Assembly: GCF_025144335.1 (NCBI RefSeq)
Contig: NZ_CP083539.1
Span: 2,171,501 to 2,235,500, forward strand
Direction of reading: 5' to 3'
Length of the DNA: 64,000 nucleotides
Source of the DNA: Jannaschia sp. W003
Lineage (GTDB): Bacteria > Pseudomonadota > Alphaproteobacteria > Rhodobacterales > Rhodobacteraceae
Part shown: one piece after another, positions 27,375 to 36,475 of the stretch
How positions within the stretch are numbered: position 1 is the stretch's first letter
Layout: every line of letters starts with the position of its first letter
The notes under the pieces: model-generated
Database searches by the model: none
What the model saw: the letters and a program-made list of their open reading frames with translations, nothing else
Told to the model about the DNA's origin: nothing
Made by a program: the position numbers and the translations under genes

Positions 27375-28543
27375 CCCGCCGCCTCAGCGTGTTCGGCGCC
27401 ACCGGCTCGGTGGGCTTACAGACGCTCGACCTCGTGGCGCGCGAGCCCGAGAGCTACCGCGTCGTGGCCATGACGGGGGCGTCGAACGTTGCGCAGCTCG
27501 CCGCCGACGCCCGGCGCCTGCGGGCCCAGGTGGCCGTGACGGCCGACGACGCGCGGCTGGGCGATCTGCGCGACGCGCTCGCCGGGTCGGGGGTGGAGGC
27601 CGCCGCCGGGCGCACTGCCGTGCTGGAGGCCGCCGACCGGCCCGCCGACTGGACCATGAGCGCCATCGTCGGCGCCGCCGGGCTGGAGCCCGGACTGCGC
27701 GCTCTGCGCCACGGCGGCACGCTGGCGCTCGCCAACAAGGAGAGCCTCGTCTGCGCCGGCCCGCTGCTGCGCGCCGAAGCTGCGCGGTTCGGTGCGACGA
27801 TCCTGCCCGTGGACAGCGAGCATTCCGCCGTCTTCCAGGCCCTCGCGGGCGAGCGGCGGGCGGACGTGGAGAAGGTCACGCTCACCGCGTCGGGCGGGGG
27901 GCTGCGCGAATGGCCGCTGGAGCGGCTGCGCGACGCCACCCCCGAGGAGGCGGGGCGGCATCCGAACTGGGACATGGGCCAGCGGATCACGGTCGACTCC
28001 GCGTCGATGTTCAACAAGGCGATGGAGCTGATCGAGGCCCACGCCCTGTTCGACCTCGGCGCGCACGAGATCGACGCGGTGATCCACCCCCAGAGTATCG
28101 TGCACGCGCTCGTGCAGTTCCGCGACGGGGGCGTGATGGCGCACATGGGGATGCCCGACATGCGCCACGCGATCGGCTACGCCCTGCACTGGCCCGAGCG
28201 GCGCATGCTGCCCGTCGAGCGGCTCGACCTCGCGGCCCTCGGGCGCCTCGATTTCAGCGCCCCGGATCCCGCGCGCTACCCGGCGATCGCGCTGGCCTAC
28301 GACGTGATCCGCCGCGGCGGGCTGGCGGGGGCGGCGTTCAACGCGGCCAAGGAGGCGGCGCTGGACCTGTTCCTGGGCCGCGCGATCCGCTTCACGGACA
28401 TGGCGCCGCTGGTGGAGCGGGTGATGACGCGGCTGGACCCCCGCCTTGAAGCGGACACGATAGGGCTCGATATGGTGCTTGAGATCGACGAGGAGGCCCG
28501 GCGGGTCGCCCGAAGCCTTGCGGAGGATACGGCATGGACCTAG
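27371..28543 (+). CDS. dxr: 1-deoxy-D-xylulose-5-phosphate reductoisomerase
   Basis: A 390-residue NADPH enzyme and first committed step of the MEP isoprenoid pathway, which supplies the substrate for UppS. Seen are FGATGSVGLQTLDLV at the N-terminus, GGTLALANKESLV, DSEHSAVFQ, SGGGLREWP and HPNWDMGQRITVDSASMFNKA. The start is TTG at 27371, overlapping the cdsA stop (TTGA); no ATG or GTG gives the complete nucleotide-binding fold. It overlaps rseP by 10 bases. Confidence 0.95.
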   Translation: MTRRLSVFGATGSVGLQTLDLVAREPESYRVVAMTGASNVAQLAADARRLRAQVAVTADDARLGDLRDALAGSGVEAAAGRTAVLEAADRPADWTMSAIVGAAGLEPGLRALRHGGTLALANKESLVCAGPLLRAEAARFGATILPVDSEHSAVFQALAGERRADVEKVTLTASGGGLREWPLERLRDATPEEAGRHPNWDMGQRITVDSASMFNKAMELIEAHALFDLGAHEIDAVIHPQSIVHALVQFRDGGVMAHMGMPDMRHAIGYALHWPERRMLPVERLDLAALGRLDFSAPDPARYPAIALAYDVIRRGGLAGAAFNAAKEAALDLFLGRAIRFTDMAPLVERVMTRLDPRLEADTIGLDMVLEIDEEARRVARSLAEDTAWT

Positions 28544-29874
28544 GCGGCATCGCCCAGTTCGGGGGGCTTCTCTGGACGTTGCTGGCCTTCGTTACCGCGC
28601 TCAGCGTGATCGTGGCGATCCACGAGTACGGCCATTACATCGTCGGCCGCTGGTGCGGCATCAAGGCGGAGGTGTTCTCGATCGGCTTCGGCCCGGTGCT
28701 CGTGTCGCGCATGGACCGCCACGGAACGCGCTGGCAGCTCGCCGCGCTGCCCCTCGGCGGCTACGTGAAGTTCCGCGGCGACGCCAACGCCGCCTCGGTT
28801 GGCGCCGACGGCCAAGTCGCCGCGATGACGGCCGCCGAGCGCGAGACGACCATGACCGGCGCCAAGCTCTGGAAGCGCGCCGCGACCGTGGCGGCGGGGC
28901 CGGTCTTCAACTTCATTCTCTCGATCCTCGTATTCGCGGCGTTCGTGCTGGCCTCGGGCCGCGCCATAGAGACGCCGGTGATCGGCGCCGTGGCCGAGCT
29001 GCCGCCGGGCGTGGAGTTCCTCCAGGAGGGCGACGAGGTCGTGTCGATCGACGGCACGCCCGTCGGGTCCCTGACGGAGCTGAACACCCTGGCCGGCGAG
29101 CTGACCGATGCCGAGACCGTGCGCTACGAGGTTCTGCGCGACGGCGAGCGGCTGGAGGTGGACGCTTCCGCGCCGTTCCTGCCGCTGGCGGCGTCGGTGC
29201 AGCCGCGCTCCGCCGCCTGGGAGGTGGGGATGCGTCCCGGCGACTACGTGCTCGCCATCGACGGAGAGCCGATCACGACCTTCCGCGACATGCAGGATCG
29301 CACCGCCGCCGGCGACGGGCGCCCCATGGAGCTGCGCGTCTGGCGCCCCTCCGAGGCGCGCGAGCTGACCCTCACCGTGGTGCCGCGGCGCATGGACCTG
29401 CCCTTGCCCGACGGCGGCTTCGAGACGCGCTGGCTGATGGGCCTGTCTGGCGGGCTGGTGTTCGAGAGCCCCACAGAGGCTGCCGGCCCGATCGAGGCCC
29501 TGAGCTACGGCGTCAGCCAGACGCTGTTCATCGTGCGCTCGTCGCTGTCGGCGCTGGGGCACATCGTGTCGGGCGCGATCTCCACCTGCAACCTGTCGGG
29601 GCCGATCGGCATCGCCGAGACGTCCGGCGCCGCGGCCACCCTGGGCGCGTCGAACTTCATCTGGTTCATCGCCGTGCTCTCCACCGCGGTGGGCCTGCTG
29701 AACCTCTTCCCGATCCCGGTGCTCGACGGCGGCCACCTCGTGTTCCACGCCTACGAGGCGGTGCGCGGGCGTCCGCCATCGGACGACGCGGTGCGGGTGC
29801 TGATGACCCTCGGCGTGGCGCTGATGGGGGCGCTGATGCTGTTCGCGCTGTTCAACGACGTGATGTGCCCCTGA
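28534..29874 (+). CDS. rseP: Site-2 intramembrane metalloprotease RseP
   Basis: A 446-residue inner-membrane protease that cuts anti-sigma factors in the membrane during envelope stress. The zinc motif HEYGH is at residues 30-34 in the first helix; the second metal motif is NLFPIPVLDGGH near the C-terminus. Two PDZ domains lie between (VEFLQEGDEVVSIDG and WEVGMRPGDYVLAIDGEPI). Starts inside dxr. The last helix ends LMLFALFNDVMCP. Confidence 0.95.
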   Translation: MDLGGIAQFGGLLWTLLAFVTALSVIVAIHEYGHYIVGRWCGIKAEVFSIGFGPVLVSRMDRHGTRWQLAALPLGGYVKFRGDANAASVGADGQVAAMTAAERETTMTGAKLWKRAATVAAGPVFNFILSILVFAAFVLASGRAIETPVIGAVAELPPGVEFLQEGDEVVSIDGTPVGSLTELNTLAGELTDAETVRYEVLRDGERLEVDASAPFLPLAASVQPRSAAWEVGMRPGDYVLAIDGEPITTFRDMQDRTAAGDGRPMELRVWRPSEARELTLTVVPRRMDLPLPDGGFETRWLMGLSGGLVFESPTEAAGPIEALSYGVSQTLFIVRSSLSALGHIVSGAISTCNLSGPIGIAETSGAAATLGASNFIWFIAVLSTAVGLLNLFPIPVLDGGHLVFHAYEAVRGRPPSDDAVRVLMTLGVALMGALMLFALFNDVMCP

Positions 29875-29989
29875 TCCGGCGCGGGGCCGCCGCCTGACTC
29901 CCCGAACGCGCCCCACGCCCGCCCAAGTCGCGCCCCATTCCCCCTTCAGTCCTCGTGTCATCGACGGACCTTCAGAAGGAGGCGAGGCC

Positions 29990-30115
29990 ATGCGCCACAT
30001 GCAGGACGGATACCGCGGACTTTCCCTGTTCCTCGGAATGAACATCGACCGCTTCCTCTCGGTCTTCGCGATCCTCGCGGCGATCCTGTGCGCGAGCTGG
30101 ATCCAGGGCCTCTGA
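29990..30115 (+). CDS. 41-residue single-helix membrane protein
   Basis: A small gene with a textbook ribosome site (AAGGAGG, seven bases before the ATG). The product has a basic/acidic N-terminal part (MRHMQDGYRGLSLFLGMNID) and one hydrophobic helix (FLSVFAILAAILCASWI) ending near the C-terminus. I do not recognise a family. It lies in the 342-base gap between rseP and bamA and has the same strand. It may be a regulator or stabiliser of an envelope protein; this is inference from position only. Confidence 0.6.
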   Translation: MRHMQDGYRGLSLFLGMNIDRFLSVFAILAAILCASWIQGL

Positions 30116-30216
30116 CGGACGCCCCCGACGCGCGGCACGGAACGGTGCCGCGCTTTGACAACCCCCCTGCCAGCCGCTAACCCCTCGGGCAAAACGAGGC
30201 ACCGGGGGGCAGGGGC

Positions 30217-32616
30217 ATGCAGGTTTTCGCGCGAGGGGCGTGCCGGTTCGGTGCGACGGCGGCAGGCACGCTCGGGGCGGTCGCCCTGGCCGGCACCACG
30301 GCATTCTGGTTCGCCGGCGCGGCCGAGGCACAGACCTTCCGCTTCACCTCGTTCGACGTGCAGGGCAACCAGCGCATCGACGACGCGACCGTCATCTCCA
30401 CGCTCGGCGTGACGCCCGGCCAGCCGATCGGCGCGGGCCCCCTGAACGACGGGTTCCAGCGCCTCCAGGCCTCGGGCCTGTTCGAGAGCGTCGAGATCGT
30501 GCCGAGCGGCGAGCGCCTCGTGGTGGTGGTGCGCGAGTTCCCGACCATCAGCCGCATCGCCATCGAGGGCAACGCGCGCATCAAGGACGACCAGCTCCTG
30601 GAGCTGGTCCGCTCCACGCCGCGCCGCGTCTACGACCCCGCGCAGGCCGAGGCCGACGCCGCCGCCATCGCCGCCGCCTACGGGCAGGCCGGTCGTCTGG
30701 CGGCGACCGTGTCGCCCAAGATCATCCGCCGCAGCGACAACCGCGTGGATCTCGTGTTCGAGGTGGCCGAGGGCCGCGTCACCGAGGTCGAGCGCGTGGG
30801 CATCGTCGGCAACCGCGCCTTCTCGGACCGGCGCCTGCGCCGGGTGCTCGAGACCACCCAAGCGGGCATCTTCCGCGCGGTGATCGGCTCCGACACGCTG
30901 GTGCCCGAGCGGCTGGAGTTCGACCGCCAGCTCCTGCGCGACTTCTACCTCAGCCGCGGCTACGTGGACGTGGAGGTGCTGTCGGTCACGCCCGAGCTCG
31001 CGCCCACGCGCGACGCCTTCTTCCTGACGTTCCGCATCCGCGAGGGGCAGCAGTTCCGCTTCGGGCAGGTCGGCGCGGCCACCAACCTCGGCGGCGTGGA
31101 CGCGGCCGAGTTCGGCGCCGAGGTGCCGGTGCAGCGCGGCGACGTCTACAGCCCCCAGGCCGTGGAGCGCACCATCGAGCGGCTGGAGCGGCTGGCCACG
31201 CGCAAGGGCCTGAACTTCGTGCGGGTCGTGCCGCGCGTGACCCGCAACGAGGCGGCGCGCACCCTCGACGTGGCCTTCGTGATCGAGCGCGGGCCCCGCG
31301 TCTTCGTGGAGCGCATCGACATCGAGGGCAACGCCACCACCCTCGACCGCGTGATCCGCCGCCAGTTCCGCATCGCCGAGGGCGATCCCTTCGACCCCCG
31401 CGAGATCCGCGCCGCGGCGGAGCGCATCCGAGCGCTCGGCTACTTCGCGGACGCCTCCGTCGAGGCGCGCGACGGCTCGGCCGCCGATCAGGTGATCGTG
31501 GACGTCGACGTCGAGGAGCAGCCCACCGGCAGCCTCGGCTTCGGCCTCAGCTTCTCGGTCGACGCCGGCGCCTCGCTTGCGCTGACCTTCGCGGAGACGA
31601 ACTTCCTCGGCCGCGGGCAGTCGCTGAACCTTGCCGTCAACGTCGGCAGCACCGCCGGCAACTCGCAGCTCACCTTCGTGGAGCCCGCGTTCCTCGGACG
31701 CGACCTCGCGCTGTCGACGTCGCTCTACTACAGCGAGACCGATCCCGACGACGAGAACTTCGCGCTCGAGCAGCTGGGCTTCCGCCCCGGGCTGGAGTTC
31801 CCGGTGGGCGAGTACGCGCGGCTCGGCGTGTTCTACAACATCGACCGCGCCACGCTGATCTCCGACGATCCGGGCAGCGACGTGAACGGCGACGGCGTGA
31901 TCTCGCCGGGCGAGGGGCTGGCGAACGTCTCGGCGATCCTCGCGCGCGAGGCCAACGAGGAGCGCATCACCTCCTCGGTGGGCTACCGCTACGTCTACAA
32001 CACCATCGGCGACGGGCTCGACCCGACGCGCGGCTACCGCCTGACCCTGGAGCAGGAGGTCGCGGGCCTCGGCGGCGACGAGAAGTTCGTGAAGTCCGCC
32101 GTGACCGCGCAGGGCGAGCAGCTGGTCCTCAACGAGGAGGTGACGCTGCGCGGCACCCTGAGCTTCGGCGCCCTCGTGCAGCTCGAGGACACCGTGTCCA
32201 CCCGCTCGAACCGCTACTTCGGCACCGGCAACCTGATCCGCGGCTTCCGCTCGGGCGGCATCGGTCCGCGCGACACCTTCGCGCCCTCCGACCCCTTGGG
32301 CGGCAACCGCTTCGTGCAGGCCCGCGCCGAGGCGCTGTTCCCGATCGGCATCCTGCCCGAGGAGTACGGCATCTCCGGTGCCGCCTTCGTGGACGCGGCC
32401 TCGGTCTGGGGGCTGGACGACACCGACGGCGGGGCGGTCTCGGGCGACGGCGTCGGCATCGTGGACGACGGGTTCTTTCTGAACTCCTCCGTGGGCGTGT
32501 CGATCCTGTGGGACACGGCGATCGGGCCGCTGCGCTTCGACTTCACCGAGGCGATCCGCAAGCGCGACTTCGACCGCGAGCAGAACTTCGACCTCACGAT
32601 CCAGACCCGCTTCTGA
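30217..32616 (+). CDS. bamA: Outer-membrane protein assembly factor BamA
   Basis: A 799-residue outer-membrane protein, core of the machine that folds beta-barrel proteins. A signal peptide (residues about 1-38, ending AEAQ) is followed by five POTRA domains (FTSFDVQGNQRIDDATV, ISRIAIEGNARIKDDQL, VERVGIVGNRAFSD, the fourth before VFVERIDIEGNATTLD) and a barrel from about residue 425. The conserved loop-6 motif appears as IRGF in NLIRGFRSGGIGPRD and the chain ends in Phe, the barrel signal. An EF-hand-like stretch DVNGDGVISPGE is present at residues 555-566. The stop overlaps the ompH start (TGATG). Confidence 0.96.
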   Translation: MQVFARGACRFGATAAGTLGAVALAGTTAFWFAGAAEAQTFRFTSFDVQGNQRIDDATVISTLGVTPGQPIGAGPLNDGFQRLQASGLFESVEIVPSGERLVVVVREFPTISRIAIEGNARIKDDQLLELVRSTPRRVYDPAQAEADAAAIAAAYGQAGRLAATVSPKIIRRSDNRVDLVFEVAEGRVTEVERVGIVGNRAFSDRRLRRVLETTQAGIFRAVIGSDTLVPERLEFDRQLLRDFYLSRGYVDVEVLSVTPELAPTRDAFFLTFRIREGQQFRFGQVGAATNLGGVDAAEFGAEVPVQRGDVYSPQAVERTIERLERLATRKGLNFVRVVPRVTRNEAARTLDVAFVIERGPRVFVERIDIEGNATTLDRVIRRQFRIAEGDPFDPREIRAAAERIRALGYFADASVEARDGSAADQVIVDVDVEEQPTGSLGFGLSFSVDAGASLALTFAETNFLGRGQSLNLAVNVGSTAGNSQLTFVEPAFLGRDLALSTSLYYSETDPDDENFALEQLGFRPGLEFPVGEYARLGVFYNIDRATLISDDPGSDVNGDGVISPGEGLANVSAILAREANEERITSSVGYRYVYNTIGDGLDPTRGYRLTLEQEVAGLGGDEKFVKSAVTAQGEQLVLNEEVTLRGTLSFGALVQLEDTVSTRSNRYFGTGNLIRGFRSGGIGPRDTFAPSDPLGGNRFVQARAEALFPIGILPEEYGISGAAFVDAASVWGLDDTDGGAVSGDGVGIVDDGFFLNSSVGVSILWDTAIGPLRFDFTEAIRKRDFDREQNFDLTIQTRF

Positions 32617-33239
32617 TGCGCGCCGCTGCCCGCCTCGCGGCCCTCGCCGTGATGGCGGCGACGGCGGGACAGGCCCAGGAGGCCCCGGCGCCCGCCGTGG
32701 CGCCCGCGCTGCCGGTGGTGGTGCTGGACCGCGACGCGCTCTACGCCCGCTCCATGTTCGGCCAGCGGGTGCGCGCGGACGTGGAAGCTGCGCTCGCGCA
32801 GCTCGGCGCCGAGAACCGCCGCATCGAGGCGATGCTGGAGGCCGAGGAGCGCGCGCTGACCGAGCGCCGCCCCGCCGAGGCGGCCGAGGTGTTCCGCGAG
32901 CTCGCCACCGCGTTCGACCGCCGCGTCGAGGGCATCCGCGAGGCCCAGGACGCGAAGGCGCGCGCGATCCAGGACCAGCAGGACCGGGCGCAGCAGGTCT
33001 TCCTCGAGGAGATCGGGCCGGTGCTCTCCGCGTTCACCCGCGAGGTCGGGGCGCAGGTGATCCTCGACCGGCGCATGGTGATCGCCGCCACGGGCGAGGT
33101 CGACATCACCGAGGAGGCGCTGGCGCGCATCGACGCGGCCCTCGCCGACGGCGCGGGGCTGGAACCGTCGGCCCCCACGCCGCGGCCGGGTGCGGAGACG
33201 GCGCCGGAGACGGGCGCGCGGACGGACCCGGACCGCTAG
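32616..33239 (+). CDS. OmpH/Skp-family periplasmic chaperone
   Basis: A 207-residue exported protein. Signal peptide about residues 1-20 (ALAVMAATAGQAQ), then LPVVVLDRDALYARSMFG (the usual 'D..ly..s..G' start), a long charged alpha-helical coiled-coil stretch (about 60-140) and VILDRRMVIAATGEVDITEEAL, which matches the Skp/OmpH end. The C-terminal 35 residues are Pro/Ala/Glu-rich and not conserved. Skp carries unfolded outer-membrane proteins to BamA. Coupled to bamA. Confidence 0.88.
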   Translation: MRAAARLAALAVMAATAGQAQEAPAPAVAPALPVVVLDRDALYARSMFGQRVRADVEAALAQLGAENRRIEAMLEAEERALTERRPAEAAEVFRELATAFDRRVEGIREAQDAKARAIQDQQDRAQQVFLEEIGPVLSAFTREVGAQVILDRRMVIAATGEVDITEEALARIDAALADGAGLEPSAPTPRPGAETAPETGARTDPDR

Positions 33240-33307
33240 GAACCGCGCTGGACCGCCCCCCCGGCGCTTGCTAGCGAAGGGGCGCGCGCAACCGGACGGA
33301 GCCTGCC

Positions 33308-33766
33308 TTGCCCATTTCCACCGAAGCCGACATCGACCTGATCCAGCGGATCATCCCGCACCGCTATCCGCTGCTGCTGATCGACAAGGTGCGCGACATC
33401 GTCGCTCACAAATCGGCCACCGGCATCAAGTGCGTGACGATGAACGAGCCGCATCTGCAGGGGCACTTTCCCGGCACGCCCATCATGCCCGGCGTCTACA
33501 TCGTCGAGGCGATGGCGCAGACGGCGGCGCTCTTGGTGGGTCTGAGCGACGAGCTCGAGGGGCGCGACGCGCTGGTCTACTTCATGGGCATCGACGGCGC
33601 CAAGTTCCGCCGCAAGGTCGTGCCCGGCGACGTGGTGGAGATGCGGCTCGAGGTGCTGCGCGGGCGGCCCGGCGGCAAGGTCTGGAAGCTGAAGGGCGTG
33701 GCAACCGTCGAGGGCGAGGTCGCCGCCGAGGCCGAGCTGACCGCCATGATCGACGTGCGCGGCTGA
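33308..33766 (+). CDS. fabZ: 3-hydroxyacyl-[acyl-carrier-protein] dehydratase
   Basis: A 152-residue hot-dog-fold enzyme of fatty-acid elongation. The catalytic pair is His53 and Glu67 in [20 protein letters not shown]. Start is TTG at 33308 with CGGAG about 8 bases before; there is no ATG upstream in frame. It lies 68 bases after ompH, where lpxD is found in many other proteobacteria. The stop overlaps the lpxA start. Confidence 0.95.
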   Translation: MPISTEADIDLIQRIIPHRYPLLLIDKVRDIVAHKSATGIKCVTMNEPHLQGHFPGTPIMPGVYIVEAMAQTAALLVGLSDELEGRDALVYFMGIDGAKFRRKVVPGDVVEMRLEVLRGRPGGKVWKLKGVATVEGEVAAEAELTAMIDVRG

Positions 33767-34563
33767 TGGCCGTCGATCCCGCCGCCGAGGTCCACCCGTC
33801 GGCGGTGGTCGAGGCGGGCGCGCGGATCGGCCCCGGCGCCCGCGTCGGCCCGTTCTGCGTCGTGGGCGCGGAGGTGGAGCTGGCCGAAGGGGTGGAGCTG
33901 AAGTCCCATGTGGTCGTCGCCGGCGACACGCGGATCGGAGAGGGCTCGACCGTCTATCCCTTCGCCTGTGTCGGCGAGGTGCCGCAGGACCTGAAGTTCG
34001 GCGGCGAGCGCACGTCCCTGCGCATCGGCGCCCGCAACCGCATCCGCGAGCACGTCACCATCAACCCCGGCACCGAGGGCGGCGGCGGCGTCACCCGGAT
34101 CGGCTACGACGGGCTGTTCATGGCGGGCTGCCACGTGGCCCACGACTGCCAGATCGGCGACCGGGTGATCGTGGTGAACAGCTCCGCCGTGGCGGGTCAC
34201 TGCGTGGTCGAGGACGACGTGATCATCGGCGGCCTGTCGGGCATCCACCAGTTCGTGCGCATCGGCACCGGGGCCATCATCGGCGCGCTGTCGATGGTGA
34301 CCAACGACGTCGTTCCCTACGGCCTCGTGCAGGGGCCGCGGGCGGAGCTGGACGGCCTCAACCTCGTCGGGCTCAAGCGCCGGGGGGTGGCGCGCGCCGA
34401 CATCCAGGCGCTGCGCGTGGCGCTGCTGACGCTCAAGCAGGGCGAGGGGACGTTCCTGGAGCGGGCCCGCCGCCTCGGCGACGAGAGCGACAGCGACTAC
34501 GTGCAGCGCATGGTCGCGTTCATCACCGGGGCCTCGGACCGCTCGTTCCTGGTGCCGCGGTGA
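33766..34563 (+). CDS. lpxA: Acyl-ACP-UDP-N-acetylglucosamine O-acyltransferase
   Basis: A 265-residue left-handed beta-helix enzyme and first step of lipid A synthesis. Hexapeptide repeats run from HPSAVVEAGARIGPGARVG through the IIGGLSGIHQFVRIGTGAIIG region; the catalytic His is in MAGCHVAHDCQIG. A helical C-terminal domain follows (ARADIQALRVALLTLKQ). ATG overlaps the fabZ stop and the stop overlaps the lpxI start (GTGA). Confidence 0.96.
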   Translation: MAVDPAAEVHPSAVVEAGARIGPGARVGPFCVVGAEVELAEGVELKSHVVVAGDTRIGEGSTVYPFACVGEVPQDLKFGGERTSLRIGARNRIREHVTINPGTEGGGGVTRIGYDGLFMAGCHVAHDCQIGDRVIVVNSSAVAGHCVVEDDVIIGGLSGIHQFVRIGTGAIIGALSMVTNDVVPYGLVQGPRAELDGLNLVGLKRRGVARADIQALRVALLTLKQGEGTFLERARRLGDESDSDYVQRMVAFITGASDRSFLVPR

Positions 34564-35354
34564 GGCGCACCGTGCTGGTGGCGGGCGAAGGGGCCTTGCC
34601 CCGCGCGGTGACGGCGGCGCTGGACGCGGCTGGAACGCCGTGGATCGCGCGGCACCTCGACGGGCATGTGCCGGAGGGGATCGCCTCCGAGCCGTTCCGG
34701 ATCGAGCGCCTCGGCACGCTGCTGGAGGAGCTGGCGGGGCAGGGCGTCGGTCGCGCCATCTTCGCCGGACGCATCGCGCGGCCCCCGATCGACCCCGCTA
34801 AGCTCGACGCGGCCACGATGCCGCTGGTGCCCCGCATCGCCGCCGCCGTGGCGCGGGGCGACGACGGAGCCTTGCGCGAGGTGATCGCGGTGTTCGAGGA
34901 ACGCGGGATCGCCGTCGCGGGGCTGGCGGAGGCGGCGCCGTCGCTGCTGGAGGTCCCGGAGATCGGCACGCCCACCGACCGCGACGTCCGCGACGTCGCC
35001 AGGGCGCGCGAGGTCCACGCCGCGCTGGGGGCGCTCGACATCGGGCAGGGGGTGGTGGTGGCCGGCGGGCAGGTGCTCGCCGTGGAGGCGCAGCCGGGAA
35101 CGGACTGGATGCTCGAAAGCCTGCAGCGACCCTCGGCCTACGGACGGCCCGAGGGCGGCGTGCTCCTGAAGGCGCCGAAGGCCGCGCAGGACCGGCGCAT
35201 CGACCTTCCCGCGATCGGCCCCGACACGGTGCGGCGGGCCACCGCCGCGGGGCTGCGCGGCATCGCCGTGGAGCGGGGCGGCACGGTGATCCTCCATGGC
35301 ACCGGCGAGGCCGCCGCTGCCGCCGGTCTCTTCCTCCACGCTTTCGCGCCGTGA
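34560..35354 (+). CDS. lpxI: UDP-2,3-diacylglucosamine diphosphatase (LpxI type, DUF1009)
   Basis: A 264-residue protein that replaces LpxH in alphaproteobacteria and makes 2,3-diacylglucosamine-1-phosphate. The family is recognised from TVLVAGEGALPRAV, GRAIFAGRIARP, VVVAGGQVLAVEAQPGTDWML and GGVLLKAPKAAQDRRIDLPAIG. Its position between lpxA and lpxB supports the assignment. GTG start overlaps the lpxA stop and the stop overlaps the lpxB start. Confidence 0.92.
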   Translation: MRRTVLVAGEGALPRAVTAALDAAGTPWIARHLDGHVPEGIASEPFRIERLGTLLEELAGQGVGRAIFAGRIARPPIDPAKLDAATMPLVPRIAAAVARGDDGALREVIAVFEERGIAVAGLAEAAPSLLEVPEIGTPTDRDVRDVARAREVHAALGALDIGQGVVVAGGQVLAVEAQPGTDWMLESLQRPSAYGRPEGGVLLKAPKAAQDRRIDLPAIGPDTVRRATAAGLRGIAVERGGTVILHGTGEAAAAAGLFLHAFAP

Positions 35355-36475
35355 AGCTTTTCCTCGTCGCCGGCGAGCCCTCGGGCGACCGCCTCGGGGC
35401 CGCGCTGATGGCCGGGTTGCAGCAGCTCGCTCCTGAGGTCGAGATCGCCGGCGTGGGCGGCAACGCCATGGCCGCGCAGGGGCTGCGGAGCCTGTTCCCC
35501 ATGGAGCGCCTGTCGGTCATGGGGTTGGCCGAGGTGTTGCCCCGCCTGCCGGAGCTGTTCGCCCTGCGCGACCGCACGGTGCGGGCCGTGCTCGACGCGG
35601 CACCGGACGCGCTGGTCACCATCGACAGCCCCGACTTCGGCCTGCGCGTCGCCGCGAAGGTGCGGGCCGCGAACCCCGCGATCCGCACCGTCCACTACGT
35701 CGCGCCTTCGGTCTGGGCGTGGCGTCCGGGCCGGGCCGAACGCATGGCGCGCAGCATCGACCACGTGCTGGCCCTGCTACCCTTCGAGCCTCCCTACATG
35801 GAAGCGGCCGGTATGACCTGCGACTTCGTGGGCCATCCCGTGGTGGCCGAGCCGCGCGCGAGCGAGGACGAGGTGGCCGCCTTCCGCGCCCGCCACGGCC
35901 GCACCGCCCTCGTGCTGCCCGGCTCGCGCGGCGGCGAGATCGCGCGGCTCGCCCCGGTCTTCGGCACGGCGCTGCGCCGGCTGCCCGACGGCGTCCGCCC
36001 CGTGGTCCCCACGCTGCCGCACCTGCGCGAGCGCATCGACGACGCGGTGGCGGACTGGCCTGTGAAGCCCGTGATCGTCGACCGCCCCTCGCGCCGCCGG
36101 GCCGCCTTCGCCGCCGCCGATGCCGCCCTGGCCGCCTCGGGCACCGTCAGTCTGGAGCTGGCCGCGAACCGCGTGCCGATGGTGATCGCCTACGACATGG
36201 CGTGGTTCAGCCGCGTGGTCTTGAGCCGTCTCCTGCGCGTGGACACGGTGACGCTGGTGAACCTGGTCAGCGAGACCCGCGCGGTGCCGGAGTTCCTCGG
36301 CGCCGCCTGCAAGCCCGGCCCGGTGGGCGACGCGCTCGCCCGCCTCCTCACGGTCCCGAGCTTGCGCGAGGCGCAGCGCGATGCGTTGGACATGACGATG
36401 GACCGGCTCGGCCGCGGCGGCGAGGCGCCCGGTCTGCGGGCGGCACGCTCGGTCCTTGCGCGGATCGAGGCTTAG
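35351..36475 (+). CDS. lpxB: Lipid-A-disaccharide synthase
   Basis: A 374-residue glycosyltransferase that joins the two glucosamine units of lipid A. Seen are the start LFLVAGEPSGDRLGAAL, IDSPDFGLRVA, YVAPSVWAWRPGRAERM, FVGHPVV and the C-terminal donor-binding ASGTVSLELAANRVPMVIAY. GTG start overlaps the lpxI stop. Last gene of the envelope operon. Confidence 0.95.
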   Translation: MKLFLVAGEPSGDRLGAALMAGLQQLAPEVEIAGVGGNAMAAQGLRSLFPMERLSVMGLAEVLPRLPELFALRDRTVRAVLDAAPDALVTIDSPDFGLRVAAKVRAANPAIRTVHYVAPSVWAWRPGRAERMARSIDHVLALLPFEPPYMEAAGMTCDFVGHPVVAEPRASEDEVAAFRARHGRTALVLPGSRGGEIARLAPVFGTALRRLPDGVRPVVPTLPHLRERIDDAVADWPVKPVIVDRPSRRRAAFAAADAALAASGTVSLELAANRVPMVIAYDMAWFSRVVLSRLLRVDTVTLVNLVSETRAVPEFLGAACKPGPVGDALARLLTVPSLREAQRDALDMTMDRLGRGGEAPGLRAARSVLARIEA

